Source of the DNA: an uncultured Bacteroidales bacterium
Lineage (GTDB): Bacteria > Bacteroidota > Bacteroidia > Bacteroidales > UBA932
Reading direction: 5' to 3'
Length of the DNA stretch: 64,000 bases
NCBI GenBank assembly: GCA_947253655.1
Contig: CAMYAE010000002.1
Coordinates: 62,001 to 126,000, forward strand
Position 1 is the first letter of the stretch, and every line of letters starts with the position of its first letter. The notes beneath the pieces are model-generated. The model made no database searches. It had not been told where the DNA came from and worked only from the letters and a program-made list of their open reading frames with translations. This document shows, in pieces, positions 7,993 through 16,968 of the stretch. A program made the translations under genes and the position numbers.

Positions 7993-10086
7993 ATGGCGGT
8001 TCTTGAAAAAATCCGAGTTAAGTTCGGCCTTGCAGCGTCAATAATAATCGCTCTTGGCCTTTTGTCGTTCATAATTGATCCGAGTGAAGTCATTTCTGCC
8101 TTTCAGTCAATGTCTTCAAAAAATGACGTAGGCTTCATTAACGGAAAGGCGGTTTCATACACCGATTTTCAGGAGGAGAACGAGAAGATGACCAGAATAC
8201 ATGAGATTATGTCAGGCTCTTCCGCTCAAAATGCAGAGCAGCAGGAGCAGATAAGGAATGCCACTTGGCAGGATCTTATATACAGGTATCTTTTCGTCAA
8301 AAAGGCACGTGCCGCAGGTCTTGCCGTGTCAGATGATGAAATCGTAGATCTTACCACAGGTGCGAATCCATCACCTCTCATTGCACAAAATCCTGCATTT
8401 CTCGACGAGAACGGGCTTTTCTCAAAGGATCAGTTGGTTAAATTTATCCAGGCCATAGATTCGGACGATACGGGCAATCTCAAAATGTATTGGCAGTATC
8501 TCCATAATTCCATTGTAAATCAGCAGTATTTCGATAAATACAATTCGCTTTTCTCTGCCGCCAATATGGATAACGCACTTACGTTGAGGAATAAAATACA
8601 AGAGAACAATACTACTGCAAATGTGGATTTTGTAATGGTGCCGTTCGGATATGAAACGGATTCCACAATAGTCGTTTCCGACAGCGAGATAAAGAAATTC
8701 TACGATTCTCACAAAGAGTTTTTCAAACAGTCTGCAAGCAGGGATATAGAATATGTCGTTTATGAGGTTGTTCCGTCAGAGTCGGACATAGCTTCTACGA
8801 AAGAGGAAGTTGCAGAATTGTATAATGAATTTGCCACAACTGACAAGGTCAAGAACTTTCTGATGAAAAATTCGGACCGTCCTTATTCAGAGCGTTGGTA
8901 TAAGTCCGGCGAATTGGCTACTGTTGCCTCTTCCGTAGATGATTTCGTTTGGAAATCAGAGGCTTCCGTATCTGATATATTGGAAGATAACAATACTTTC
9001 TATATAGCAAGGGTCATGGACAGCAAGATGATACCGGACTCAGCATACGTAAGGCATATCCTGCTTCAAGGGAAAGATGCAGAACAAAAAGCAGACAGCC
9101 TTCTGAATTTGCTGAAAAAGGGAGAGAGTTTCTCAAATACAGCTGCCCTTAATTCTGCCGACACCCGTTCAGCCGCAGACGGCGAGAAAGGCAACATCGG
9201 TTGGATGACTCAGGATTATATGATACCCGGCTTTGAGTCTGTGTTCACAGCCGCTGTCGGTGTGCCTTATATAGTGAATACACAATATGGTACACATATA
9301 GTTGAGGTTGCCAGGAAGAGTGCTCCGGTTGCCAAGAAGAAGGTCGCTATCTATGAGAAAGAGGCCCTTGCAAGCAAGGAGACTTTCAATGAGTATTATA
9401 GCAAGGCAAATAAGTTCGCTACGGCCGCCGCAGGCAGTTATGAGAACTACAAAAAAGCTGTCGATACTCTTGGGGTTTATTCTCATCCTGTAAACGCTAT
9501 GTTGGAGAGCAGCGACAAGCTCGGCTCAATCGAGAACACAAAAGAGATTACACGCTGGGCTTTTGACAATAAGGCCGGCAAGGTTTCCGACATCAAGACA
9601 ATCGACAATAACTATTTCTTTATAGCAACCGTAAAGGCCGTTCATAAAGAGGGTTATGCAAAAGTTTCAGAGGTCGCGTCTTCAATCAGACAGCAACTGT
9701 ATCAGGAAAAGTTGGCCCAGAAGAAGGCAGCAGAGGTGGCAGAGCAGATAAAAGGCCTTGATAATATGAATGCCATAGCAGAAAAACTCGGTACGACTGT
9801 GAGCAGCCAGAGCGGTGTGGCATTCTCTTCAATGAGTTCTTACGGTCTTGATCCTAAGTTCATAGGAGCCGTTTCCGTTGCCAATGAGGGTGTGATTTCC
9901 GCTCCTGTGGCAGGTAATATCGGCACTTATGTGTTCAAGGTTACAGGCCGCGATACAGGTGCTTTCTATACTGAGGATGACGCACGTAACCGTGATATGC
10001 AGATGTCACAGTACGTTTCGCAGATGATTATTCCTGTCATGATGCAGGATGCCGATGTAAAGGACAACAGGGCTCGATTCTTTTAA
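7993..10086 (+). CDS. PpiD/SurA-type periplasmic peptidyl-prolyl isomerase
   Basis: The 697-residue protein has an N-terminal membrane anchor (about residues 12-28) and then a SurA_N-like chaperone region. A parvulin-type PPIase domain lies at about residues 350-440, bounded by YVRHILLQGKD and YGTHIVEV with the conserved GNIGWM element, and a second helical C-terminal region follows. This is the arrangement of PpiD, which folds proteins as they emerge from the Sec translocon. No lipobox is present. It has its own spacer and probable promoter, and is followed by a strong terminator hairpin. Neighbouring lptC and barrel genes fit an outer-membrane biogenesis role. Confidence 0.88.
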   Translation: MAVLEKIRVKFGLAASIIIALGLLSFIIDPSEVISAFQSMSSKNDVGFINGKAVSYTDFQEENEKMTRIHEIMSGSSAQNAEQQEQIRNATWQDLIYRYLFVKKARAAGLAVSDDEIVDLTTGANPSPLIAQNPAFLDENGLFSKDQLVKFIQAIDSDDTGNLKMYWQYLHNSIVNQQYFDKYNSLFSAANMDNALTLRNKIQENNTTANVDFVMVPFGYETDSTIVVSDSEIKKFYDSHKEFFKQSASRDIEYVVYEVVPSESDIASTKEEVAELYNEFATTDKVKNFLMKNSDRPYSERWYKSGELATVASSVDDFVWKSEASVSDILEDNNTFYIARVMDSKMIPDSAYVRHILLQGKDAEQKADSLLNLLKKGESFSNTAALNSADTRSAADGEKGNIGWMTQDYMIPGFESVFTAAVGVPYIVNTQYGTHIVEVARKSAPVAKKKVAIYEKEALASKETFNEYYSKANKFATAAAGSYENYKKAVDTLGVYSHPVNAMLESSDKLGSIENTKEITRWAFDNKAGKVSDIKTIDNNYFFIATVKAVHKEGYAKVSEVASSIRQQLYQEKLAQKKAAEVAEQIKGLDNMNAIAEKLGTTVSSQSGVAFSSMSSYGLDPKFIGAVSVANEGVISAPVAGNIGTYVFKVTGRDTGAFYTEDDARNRDMQMSQYVSQMIIPVMMQDADVKDNRARFF

Positions 10087-10148
10087 TAACCGACATTTCA
10101 GTCAGGGCTGAATTGTCCCTTAAAACGAAAGCGTAAAACATTGTCTAA

Positions 10149-10187
10149 CCGTCCTCTAAAAGTTTTCAAAAGGCTTTTAGGGGACGG
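10149..10187 (+). terminator. hairpin terminator after the PpiD-like gene
   Basis: A 14-base stem with one G-T wobble (CCGTCCTCTAAAAG at 10149-10162 against CTTTTAGGGGACGG at 10174-10187) surrounds an 11-base loop and is followed by CTCTTTG. The U tract is poor, but the stem is strong and separates the envelope genes from the pigment operon. Confidence 0.75.
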
Positions 10188-10330
10188 CTCTTTGTACGAA
10201 ATTATTTATCTTAATTTGAATTATTTATATTATCTTTACAAATTATTTATTCCATTTATTGGGTAGAAGCCTTATAATGAGTAAATTGTTGAGAAGGTCG
10301 GATGAACTGATTTAAATAAGGATTATAGTA
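10188..10330 (+). promoter_or_regulatory. leader and probable promoter region of the aryl polyene operon
   Basis: This AT-rich region must hold the promoter of the 22-kb operon. The best -7-like sites are TTAATTTG (10211-10218), 16 bases after TTTG at 10191-10194, and TATCTTTA (10231-10238); each has one mismatch to TAnnTTTG. AAGGA near 10317 may be the ribosome site of the first gene. No clear operator repeats are visible. Confidence 0.3.
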
Positions 10331-11842
10331 ATGATATTGAATAAGAAGGTGCAGTTGCAAGAGGCTAAGGCTATAATAGAAAAAAACAGCCTTTTGGAAA
10401 TATCTCAAAATGCAAGGCACGCAATAAATGGTTGTTTCTCTTTTTTGGAATCTTTTGCAAAAGACAAGATAATTTACGGAATCAACACCGGTTTCGGGCC
10501 TATGGCTCAATGGCGTATTGATGATGACCGTTTGAAAGAGCTTCAATACAATATTATTCGCAGTCATTCTACCGGAGCAGGAGAGCCGCTGCCTGTTGAA
10601 TGTGTCCGTGCCGCCATGCTTGCACGTTTGATGACATTTATGCAGGCACATTCAGGTGTAAATATCCGCACTTGCGAATTGCTCGTAGAGTTTTTGAATC
10701 GCGGCATATATCCCGTAATTCCGCAACATGGAAGCGTCGGGGCCAGCGGTGATTTGGTACAGCTTGCTCATCTCGCCCTTGCTCTTATTGGCGAGGGGGA
10801 GGTTTTCTATCAAGGAGAACGCAGAAGTACGGCCGATGTGTTTTCAGAGCTTCATATCCAACCTTTGCAGATGTATATCCGTGAGGGCCTGGCTGTTACG
10901 AACGGGACAGCAGTCATGACAGGTATCGGTCTGGTGAATCTCTTCAACGCTGAACGTCTTCTTGACTTCTCGTTGAAAGCTTCTGTGCTAATGAATGAAA
11001 TCGCTTCCTCTTATGACGACTTTATGTCACAAGTGCTTAACGACTTGAAGAATCATCAGGGGCAACAAAGCATAGCTTCCCGAATGCGGGAAATCGCCGC
11101 AGGGAGCAAAATGCTGCTTAATCGCGAAATTGAATTATATCACGAGAGCAAGGCTAATAAATTTGAACATAAAGTACAGCCATATTATTCGTTACGCTGT
11201 GTTCCGCAAATACTCGGACCTATATGCGACGAACTGACGAATGCAGGAAAGGTCCTTATGGAAGAGTTGAATTCTGTTGATGACAATCCGATAGTTGATC
11301 CGGAAAACAAGACGGTACTCCATGGCGGCAACTTCCATGGAGATTATATATCTTTTGAGATGGATAAACTCAAGATTGCTGTCACGAAAATGACAATGTT
11401 GGCAGAGCGACAGATGAACTACCTTTTCCATGACCGAATCAACGGCATTTTGCCTCCTTTTGTAAATCTCGGCGTATTGGGTCTGAATTATGGCATGCAG
11501 GCTTGTCAATTTACGGCAACATCGACGACGGCGGAATGTCAGACACTTTCGAATCCTATGTATGTACATTCCATTCCGAACAATAACGACAATCAGGATA
11601 TTGTTTCCATGGGTACCAATTCGGCCTTGATTTGTCAGAGAGTAATAGATAACGGTTTTCAGGTTATGGCCATTCATGCCATGGCGTTGGCGCAAGCCGT
11701 CGATTGTCTGAAAATAGCAGATAAACTCGCCCCTGCCACAAAAGAACTTTATGACAGCATACGCTCAATAGTCCCTGTTTTTGTAGAAGACACACCAAAA
11801 TATAAAGAAATAGAAAAAATTATAGAGTTTCTAAAAAAATAA
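10331..11842 (+). CDS. aromatic amino acid ammonia-lyase, probably tyrosine ammonia-lyase
   Basis: Enzymes of the HAL/PAL/TAL family eliminate ammonia with a self-formed MIO cofactor; tyrosine gives 4-coumarate. The 503 residues contain the MIO tripeptide Ala-Ser-Gly at 138-140 in GSVGASGDLVQL, the active-site Tyr49 in YGINTGFGPM, and the late signature NPMYVHSIPNNNDNQDIVSMG. The substrate-selectivity pair is Ser78-His79, which looks histidine-lyase-like. From memory, the Flavobacterium tyrosine ammonia-lyase from the flexirubin locus shares this pair and the surrounding sequence. Position as first gene of an aryl polyene operon supports supply of the coumaroyl starter. Activity on histidine cannot be excluded from sequence. 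Confidence 0.88.
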   Translation: MILNKKVQLQEAKAIIEKNSLLEISQNARHAINGCFSFLESFAKDKIIYGINTGFGPMAQWRIDDDRLKELQYNIIRSHSTGAGEPLPVECVRAAMLARLMTFMQAHSGVNIRTCELLVEFLNRGIYPVIPQHGSVGASGDLVQLAHLALALIGEGEVFYQGERRSTADVFSELHIQPLQMYIREGLAVTNGTAVMTGIGLVNLFNAERLLDFSLKASVLMNEIASSYDDFMSQVLNDLKNHQGQQSIASRMREIAAGSKMLLNREIELYHESKANKFEHKVQPYYSLRCVPQILGPICDELTNAGKVLMEELNSVDDNPIVDPENKTVLHGGNFHGDYISFEMDKLKIAVTKMTMLAERQMNYLFHDRINGILPPFVNLGVLGLNYGMQACQFTATSTTAECQTLSNPMYVHSIPNNNDNQDIVSMGTNSALICQRVIDNGFQVMAIHAMALAQAVDCLKIADKLAPATKELYDSIRSIVPVFVEDTPKYKEIEKIIEFLKK

Positions 11843-11853
11843 AATTCCGAGAG

Positions 11854-12591
11854 ATGCAAGAAACCAAATATGCACTTATAACCGGAGCAGGCAGAGGAAT
11901 TGGCCGTGCAATTGCCATTAAATTGGCTTCGCAAGGCTATTCCGTCATTATAAACTACGTTGCCAATGCGGAGGCCGCTCGGAACACCCTCCACGAAATA
12001 ATTGGTAACGGAGGGCAGGCGGAGCTATTGCCATTTGATGTAAGGGATGGCAAATCGGCATCGGAAGCACTATCTTTATGGAAAGGAAATCACAAAAAAG
12101 ATTATATATCTGTCGTTGTCAATAACGCGGGTATCCGCAAGGATAATCTTATGATGTGGATGCCGGAAGGCGATTGGACCGATGTGTTATCCACCTCTCT
12201 CAATGGTTTTTATAATGTGACGCAGCCCTTGTTGAAGGATATGCTCGTTCAAAAAAACGGTCGCATAGTCAATGTCGCCTCTCTTTCCGGAATTAAAGGA
12301 ATGCCGGGGCAGGTCAATTATTCGGCTGCAAAAGGAGGCCTGATAGCTGCTACAAAAGCCTTGGCACAGGAGGTGGCGAAAAAGGGAGTTACGGTAAACG
12401 CAGTGGCACCGGGATTTATTAAAAGCGACATGACCGATGATTTGAATGAATCGGAGTTGAAAAAACTGATTCCGGCAGGACGTTTCGGAGAAGCAGAAGA
12501 GGTGGCGGAGCTTGTTGCATTCCTGGTGTCTGATGTAGCTGCATATATAACCGGAGAAGTCATATCAATAAACGGAGGAATATATACCTGA
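11854..12591 (+). CDS. 3-oxoacyl-ACP reductase, FabG-like short-chain dehydrogenase
   Basis: A classical SDR of 245 residues that would reduce the beta-keto group of the growing polyene with NADPH. The cofactor motif GAGRGIG is at about 11-17, NNAG near 90, the catalytic Ser near 143 (NVASLSG) and Tyr-x-x-x-Lys near 156-160 (NYSAAKGG). It is the only ketoreductase in the operon, so it probably serves all elongation cycles. It sits 11 bases after the ammonia-lyase and one base before the ketosynthase. Confidence 0.92.
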   Translation: MQETKYALITGAGRGIGRAIAIKLASQGYSVIINYVANAEAARNTLHEIIGNGGQAELLPFDVRDGKSASEALSLWKGNHKKDYISVVVNNAGIRKDNLMMWMPEGDWTDVLSTSLNGFYNVTQPLLKDMLVQKNGRIVNVASLSGIKGMPGQVNYSAAKGGLIAATKALAQEVAKKGVTVNAVAPGFIKSDMTDDLNESELKKLIPAGRFGEAEEVAELVAFLVSDVAAYITGEVISINGGIYT

Positions 12592-12592
12592 T

Positions 12593-13816
12593 ATGTCACG
12601 TAGAGTAGTAATAACGGGAATGGGCATTTATTCTTGCATAGGCAAGAATAAAGAAGAGGTTTTGAAATCTTTATTCAATGGTAAATCCGGAATAGGCATT
12701 GTACCTGAACGCAAGGAAATGGGGTATCGCTCTTCGCTGTGCGGTATTTTGGAAAAACCCGATTTGAAAGGAGTATTGGATCGACGTCAGCGTCTTTATT
12801 TGCCGGAGCACGGACAGTATGCATATCTTGCTACCGTAGAGGCACTTGCACAAGCAGGGATAGATAAAGAATATTTATTGGATAACGAGGTCGGTATTCT
12901 ATATGGAAACGACAGCAGTGCGGAAGCCGTTATCAAAGGTGTCGATATTATTAGAGAAAAGAAGAATACCGTTATGGTCGGTTCGGGCAATATCTTCCAA
13001 TCGATGAATTCTACCATTACGATGAATCTCTCTACCATATTCAATCTTAGGGGTATTAATTTCACCGTTTCAGGAGCCTGTGCCAGCGGTTCGCATGCAA
13101 TCGGCTTGGGCTATCTGCTCATTAAGCAAGGCTTGCAGGAATGTGTCATTTGTGGAGGGGCAGAAGAGGTAAACAAGTATTCAGTAGGCAGTTTCGATGC
13201 TCTCAGTGCATTTTCTATGCGTGAAGACGAACCGGCCAAAGCGTCTCGCCCGTTCGATAAAAACCGCGACGGGCTTGTGCCGAGCGGAGGAGCGGCAACA
13301 ATAATAATAGAAAGTTACGAGTCTGCGATAAAACGCGGTGCTGCGATTTTAGGAGAGGTAATAGGTTATGGTTTTTCCTCAAACGGCTATCATATTTCAG
13401 TACCAAATATCGAAGGGCCCAAGCATTCGTTATACATGGCCGTTAAAGATGCCGGAATCAAGATGGATGAAATAAAATATGTCAATGCCCATGCCACCTC
13501 AACGCCGGTCGGAGATTTGAACGAAGCAAAGGCAATAGATCAGGTCTTTGGTGAGTATAAGCCGTATGTGGCGTCTACCAAATCTTTAACCGGGCACGAG
13601 ATGTGGATGTCCGGAGCAAGTGAGGTTATATATTCCATATTGATGATGCAAAATGATTTCATAGCGGAAAACCTCAATTTCGAAGAGCCGGACGAAGCCT
13701 CCGTCAATCTTAACATCCCCACAAAAAGAATAGATATGGGCTTTGATGTATTTTTAAGTAACTCATTCGGTTTTGGCGGTACCAACTCGACATTAATTGT
13801 TAGAAAATATAAATAA
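12593..13816 (+). CDS. beta-ketoacyl-ACP synthase (FabF-like, first of three)
   Basis: A condensing enzyme of 407 residues with the thiolase fold. The catalytic Cys is in GACASG near residue 161-162, and the two His residues in VNAHATSTP (near 298) and TGHEMW (near 332); the C-terminal NSFGFGGTNS loop is present. It should carry out decarboxylative Claisen condensation between starter or chain and malonyl-ACP. ATG follows the fabG-like stop by a single base. Which of the three ketosynthases performs initiation and which elongates cannot be told from sequence alone. Confidence 0.92.
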   Translation: MSRRVVITGMGIYSCIGKNKEEVLKSLFNGKSGIGIVPERKEMGYRSSLCGILEKPDLKGVLDRRQRLYLPEHGQYAYLATVEALAQAGIDKEYLLDNEVGILYGNDSSAEAVIKGVDIIREKKNTVMVGSGNIFQSMNSTITMNLSTIFNLRGINFTVSGACASGSHAIGLGYLLIKQGLQECVICGGAEEVNKYSVGSFDALSAFSMREDEPAKASRPFDKNRDGLVPSGGAATIIIESYESAIKRGAAILGEVIGYGFSSNGYHISVPNIEGPKHSLYMAVKDAGIKMDEIKYVNAHATSTPVGDLNEAKAIDQVFGEYKPYVASTKSLTGHEMWMSGASEVIYSILMMQNDFIAENLNFEEPDEASVNLNIPTKRIDMGFDVFLSNSFGFGGTNSTLIVRKYK

Positions 13817-13873
13817 CTTATACGGTCTCTATTAGACTAAAAGTTTGATTTTTAAGAAATTAACATATAAAGT

Positions 13874-14119
13874 ATGACTATTGAGGAAATTATTGAAAAA
13901 GCTAAGGTTATTCTTGCCGATGAATTTGAAATTGAGGAATCGAAGATTACTCCCGACGCATCATTGAAAGAGACTTTGGGCTTGGACAGTTTGGATTTGG
14001 TAGATGTGGTTGTCCTTGTGGAACAGCATTTCGGTGTAACCCTCTCCGGACCTGATTTTGCGGGTATCGCTACATTTAAAGACTTTTACGAGCTTTTGAA
14101 TAGAAAGATTAATGGCTAA
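13874..14119 (+). CDS. acyl carrier protein (first of two)
   Basis: An acidic 81-residue carrier protein with the phosphopantetheine attachment Ser39 in LGLDSLDLVDVV. It would hold the growing polyene chain. The gene is preceded by a 57-base spacer, the longest within the first half of the operon, and overlaps the following acyltransferase by eight bases. No phosphopantetheinyl transferase is encoded in the operon, so activation must come from elsewhere in the genome. Confidence 0.93.
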   Translation: MTIEEIIEKAKVILADEFEIEESKITPDASLKETLGLDSLDLVDVVVLVEQHFGVTLSGPDFAGIATFKDFYELLNRKING

Positions 14120-15017
14120 TGGATCGGAAAAACAATGGGAAGGCAAATCGAGAGGCGGGCGGTTAGGGTATCAGTTTTTTGTCTATACTATCCGGCTTCT
14201 TGGGATCCGCTGTGCCTATTTTTTCTTAGCATTCATAGTCATATACTTTATTCCCTTTGCTCCAAAAGCAACCAAGGCTATTTGGCGATATAATCGCAAA
14301 ATAAGAGGATTAGGCATATTCGGCTCCATTAAAGAACTTTACTGTCATTACTTTGTTTTTGGACAGACCCTTATTGATAAAATAGCCATAAAAGGAGGCC
14401 TGGCCGACAAATACCATTACGAATTTGATAACTATGAGCGTTTCCTGGAGATTCTCAACAGTGCAGGCGGAGTTGTGATTATTGGTGCCCATATAGGTTG
14501 TTGGGAGGCCGGAGCGGAGTTTTTCGGCTCTTATGGGAAAAAAATAAACATTGTTATGCTTGATGCCGAGCATAAGGAGATAAAGGATGTCATAGAAAAA
14601 AACAGCAGCCAAAACAATAACTATAAAATCATAGCCCTTAATCACGACAACATCGAGGCAATGCTCCAAATCAAAATAGCTCTTAATAACGGAGAATATA
14701 TATGTTTTAATGGCGACAGATATATGGCAACGGAGCATACTGCCATTATCGATTTTTTAGGTAAGCAAGCAGGGTTCCCTATCGGTCCGTTCAAGATAGC
14801 TGCAAAGTGCAAAGTCCCGATTGCGTTCTATTATTCCATGCGGGAAAAAGGGCGAACATACAGATTTATATTTGAAGAAGCCGTAACAGGGCAGATCCCG
14901 GACGCAGCGGCCATTCTTGGACAATATAAAGAATCATTGGAACGGGTAGTATTAAAATATCCTCGCCAGTGGTTTAATTTTTATGAATTTTGGAATATAA
15001 ACAAACATAAACAATGA
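14112..15017 (+). CDS. LpxL/HtrB-like lysophospholipid or lipid A acyltransferase
   Basis: The 301 residues fit the bacterial lipid A late-acyltransferase family: a hydrophobic N-terminal segment (about 25-50) and the catalytic HX4E motif, His127 and Glu132, in GAHIGCWEAG. The NGDRYM region and the C-terminal QWFNFYEFW also agree. Known family members transfer acyl chains from ACP to lipid A at the inner membrane; in aryl polyene loci such enzymes are thought to move the polyene from ACP to a lipid carrier. That function here is inferred from context. It overlaps the ACP by eight bases and the methyltransferase by four. Confidence 0.85.
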   Translation: MANGSEKQWEGKSRGGRLGYQFFVYTIRLLGIRCAYFFLAFIVIYFIPFAPKATKAIWRYNRKIRGLGIFGSIKELYCHYFVFGQTLIDKIAIKGGLADKYHYEFDNYERFLEILNSAGGVVIIGAHIGCWEAGAEFFGSYGKKINIVMLDAEHKEIKDVIEKNSSQNNNYKIIALNHDNIEAMLQIKIALNNGEYICFNGDRYMATEHTAIIDFLGKQAGFPIGPFKIAAKCKVPIAFYYSMREKGRTYRFIFEEAVTGQIPDAAAILGQYKESLERVVLKYPRQWFNFYEFWNINKHKQ

Positions 15018-16114
15018 AACTGACCAAGCCACTTGAAGAGGCTTATGGCAAAGAGCAAAAAAGTGCTTTGGAGGCACAACGGGCTGCACAAGAGATTTCT
15101 TTTGCTCCGGTAGTATTTCAGGTTTCCAGATTGATGATAAAATTCGGGATATTGGAATATATTTCCAATAATCGTCAAGGAGTGTCGCAATCGGAAATAG
15201 CAAGTCATACCGGGCTGTCTGAATATGCTGTACAAGTGCTCTTAGAGGCCTCTTTGTCGATAGGAACCGTTCTCACCAAAGATGATAAATACACCATTTC
15301 CAAGACAGGGTGGTTTCTTTTGAACGACCCTATGGTCAAAGCAAACCTCAACTTCAATCACGATGTCAATTATTTGGGTCTGTTCCATTTGGAAGAGGCA
15401 TTGACAGAGGGAAGGCCGGCAGGTCTCAAAGTCTTTGGCGATTGGGCGACAATCTATGAAGGCTTATCGAGTTTGCCGGAACAAGTGCAAAAGAGTTGGT
15501 TCGGTTTCGACCATTTCTACTCCGACGAGTCGTTTGACGAAGCGCTCAAAATAATATTCGACAGAGGAAAAAAGGTCAGGAGGCTCCTCGATGTCGGCGG
15601 AAATACAGGACGTTGGGCCATGAAGTGCGTCGGTTACAACAAGGAGGTGGAAGTGACTATAATGGATCTTCCGGCACAACTCGAAATGATGCGGGCTTTT
15701 ACAGCAGGCAAAGAGGGGGCGGAGCGTATATACGGTTACGGTTGCAACCTTTTAGATGAAAATACAAAATTCCCGACACCCGCATTCGATGTAATATGGA
15801 TGAGCCAGTTTCTGGATTGTTTTTCCGAAAAAGAGGTTACCGGCATTTGTAGGCGGGCTGCTGAGGCGATGGATAAAAATTCTCGCCTGTATATCATGGA
15901 GACATTTTGGGACAGACAGAAATATGAAACCGCAGCCTATTGTCTCACTCTGACAAGTATCTATTTTACCGCAATGGCAAATGGTAACAGCAAAATGTAT
16001 CATTCCGATGATATGGAGAGATGTATAGACAATGCCGGTCTCGAAGTGGAAGAAATTGTAGACGGTCTGGGTCTGGGACATTCGATAATGATATGTAAAA
16101 AGCGAAATGTATAG
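15014..16114 (+). CDS. SAM-dependent O-methyltransferase-like protein
   Basis: A 366-residue protein with an N-terminal winged-helix dimerisation region (FQVSRLMIKFGILEYI and the LSEYAVQVLLEASLS helix) and a C-terminal Rossmann domain with SAM motif I DVGGNTGRWA near residues 193-202. This is the layout of small-molecule O-methyltransferases of the hydroxyneurosporene/acetylserotonin type. In this operon it may methylate the aryl head group or a polyene intermediate; ring C-methylation seen in some aryl polyenes is an alternative. It overlaps neighbours at both ends. Confidence 0.83.
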   Translation: MKLTKPLEEAYGKEQKSALEAQRAAQEISFAPVVFQVSRLMIKFGILEYISNNRQGVSQSEIASHTGLSEYAVQVLLEASLSIGTVLTKDDKYTISKTGWFLLNDPMVKANLNFNHDVNYLGLFHLEEALTEGRPAGLKVFGDWATIYEGLSSLPEQVQKSWFGFDHFYSDESFDEALKIIFDRGKKVRRLLDVGGNTGRWAMKCVGYNKEVEVTIMDLPAQLEMMRAFTAGKEGAERIYGYGCNLLDENTKFPTPAFDVIWMSQFLDCFSEKEVTGICRRAAEAMDKNSRLYIMETFWDRQKYETAAYCLTLTSIYFTAMANGNSKMYHSDDMERCIDNAGLEVEEIVDGLGLGHSIMICKKRNV

Positions 16115-16523
16115 TATATCCGAATTAATTCCGCAAAGGAAGCCGATAATAATGGTAGATGAGTTTCTTGGCATTGAGGACGAGGTGTCGAGGACGCAAT
16201 TTACAGTATGCGGCGACAATATCTTTGTCGATAATGGGGTTTTGTCGGAATGCGGCCTTATCGAGCATATTGCACAATCGGCAGCGGCAAGGTCGGGCTA
16301 TGAATTCAAAGAAAAGCATCTTCCTGTCCCGATAGGATATATAGGAGCCATAAACGACTTTACCATAACGGATAACCCTAAAACGGGCGATATAATATTG
16401 ACGGAAATAGAGATTTTGCAAAAAGTTTTCAACATAACCCTTATTCGGGCACGTTGTTATGTGGAAGATAAAGAGATAGCGACTTGCCGCATGAAGATTT
16501 TTTTAGATAGCAATGAAGCGTAA
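16107..16523 (+). CDS. hot-dog 3-hydroxyacyl-ACP dehydratase-like protein (ApeP type)
   Basis: A 138-residue single hot-dog domain starting SELIPQRKPIIMVDEFLG, as in FabZ/FabA relatives, with the central helix GLIEHIAQSAAARSGY that carries the acidic catalytic residue. The canonical HFPG motif is absent, which matches the divergent dehydratase of aryl polyene loci. It would remove water from the 3-hydroxyacyl-ACP to create each double bond, perhaps together with the second dehydratase at 22159. It overlaps the preceding gene by eight bases and the following gene by 11. Confidence 0.8.
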   Translation: MYSISELIPQRKPIIMVDEFLGIEDEVSRTQFTVCGDNIFVDNGVLSECGLIEHIAQSAAARSGYEFKEKHLPVPIGYIGAINDFTITDNPKTGDIILTEIEILQKVFNITLIRARCYVEDKEIATCRMKIFLDSNEA

Positions 16524-16968
16524 TCGGAATATTGGAACAAAACAACCGGACTTGATATGTACAAGTACGACAGCCGTCAGATTCAGCGAAGTTGATTCTA
16601 TGAAGGTTGTATGGCATGGTGAATATGTCCGCTATTTTGAAGACGGCAGAGAGGCTTTCGGCCGCAAATATCCCGGTTTGGGGTATCTTGATTTTTATAA
16701 TAACGGATATACGGCTCCTATTGTTGATTTACAATTGCAATATATATCGCCACTCTCGTTAAATGATGTTGCCATAATAGAAACCCGTTACATAGACACC
16801 TCTGCCGCAAAACTTTGTTTTGAATATCTCATTCATCGTCAGAGCGACGGTGCTTTGGTGGCAAAAGGAAGTTCCGTACAAGTATTTGTAGACTTATCCG
16901 GAAACATGGAATTGAATATACCGGAGTTTTTAATGGATTGGAAAAAAAGATGGCTGACAAAGCAATAA
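16513..16968 (+). CDS. 4HBT-type acyl-CoA/ACP thioesterase
   Basis: A 151-residue hot-dog protein of the 4-hydroxybenzoyl-CoA thioesterase family. The N-terminal VRFSEVDSMKVVWHGEYVRYFEDG stretch has the typical acidic residue followed by a W/H-G-x-Y helix start. It could release or proofread acyl chains during polyene synthesis, as the thioesterase of other aryl polyene loci is supposed to. It overlaps both neighbours, starting 11 bases before the dehydratase stop. Confidence 0.83.
   Translation: MKRNRNIGTKQPDLICTSTTAVRFSEVDSMKVVWHGEYVRYFEDGREAFGRKYPGLGYLDFYNNGYTAPIVDLQLQYISPLSLNDVAIIETRYIDTSAAKLCFEYLIHRQSDGALVAKGSSVQVFVDLSGNMELNIPEFLMDWKKRWLTKQ

Noticed and set aside
10331..11842. Histidine utilisation gene hutH
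   Set aside because: No other hut gene is nearby and the gene heads a pigment operon; sequence resembles Flavobacterium tyrosine lyase.
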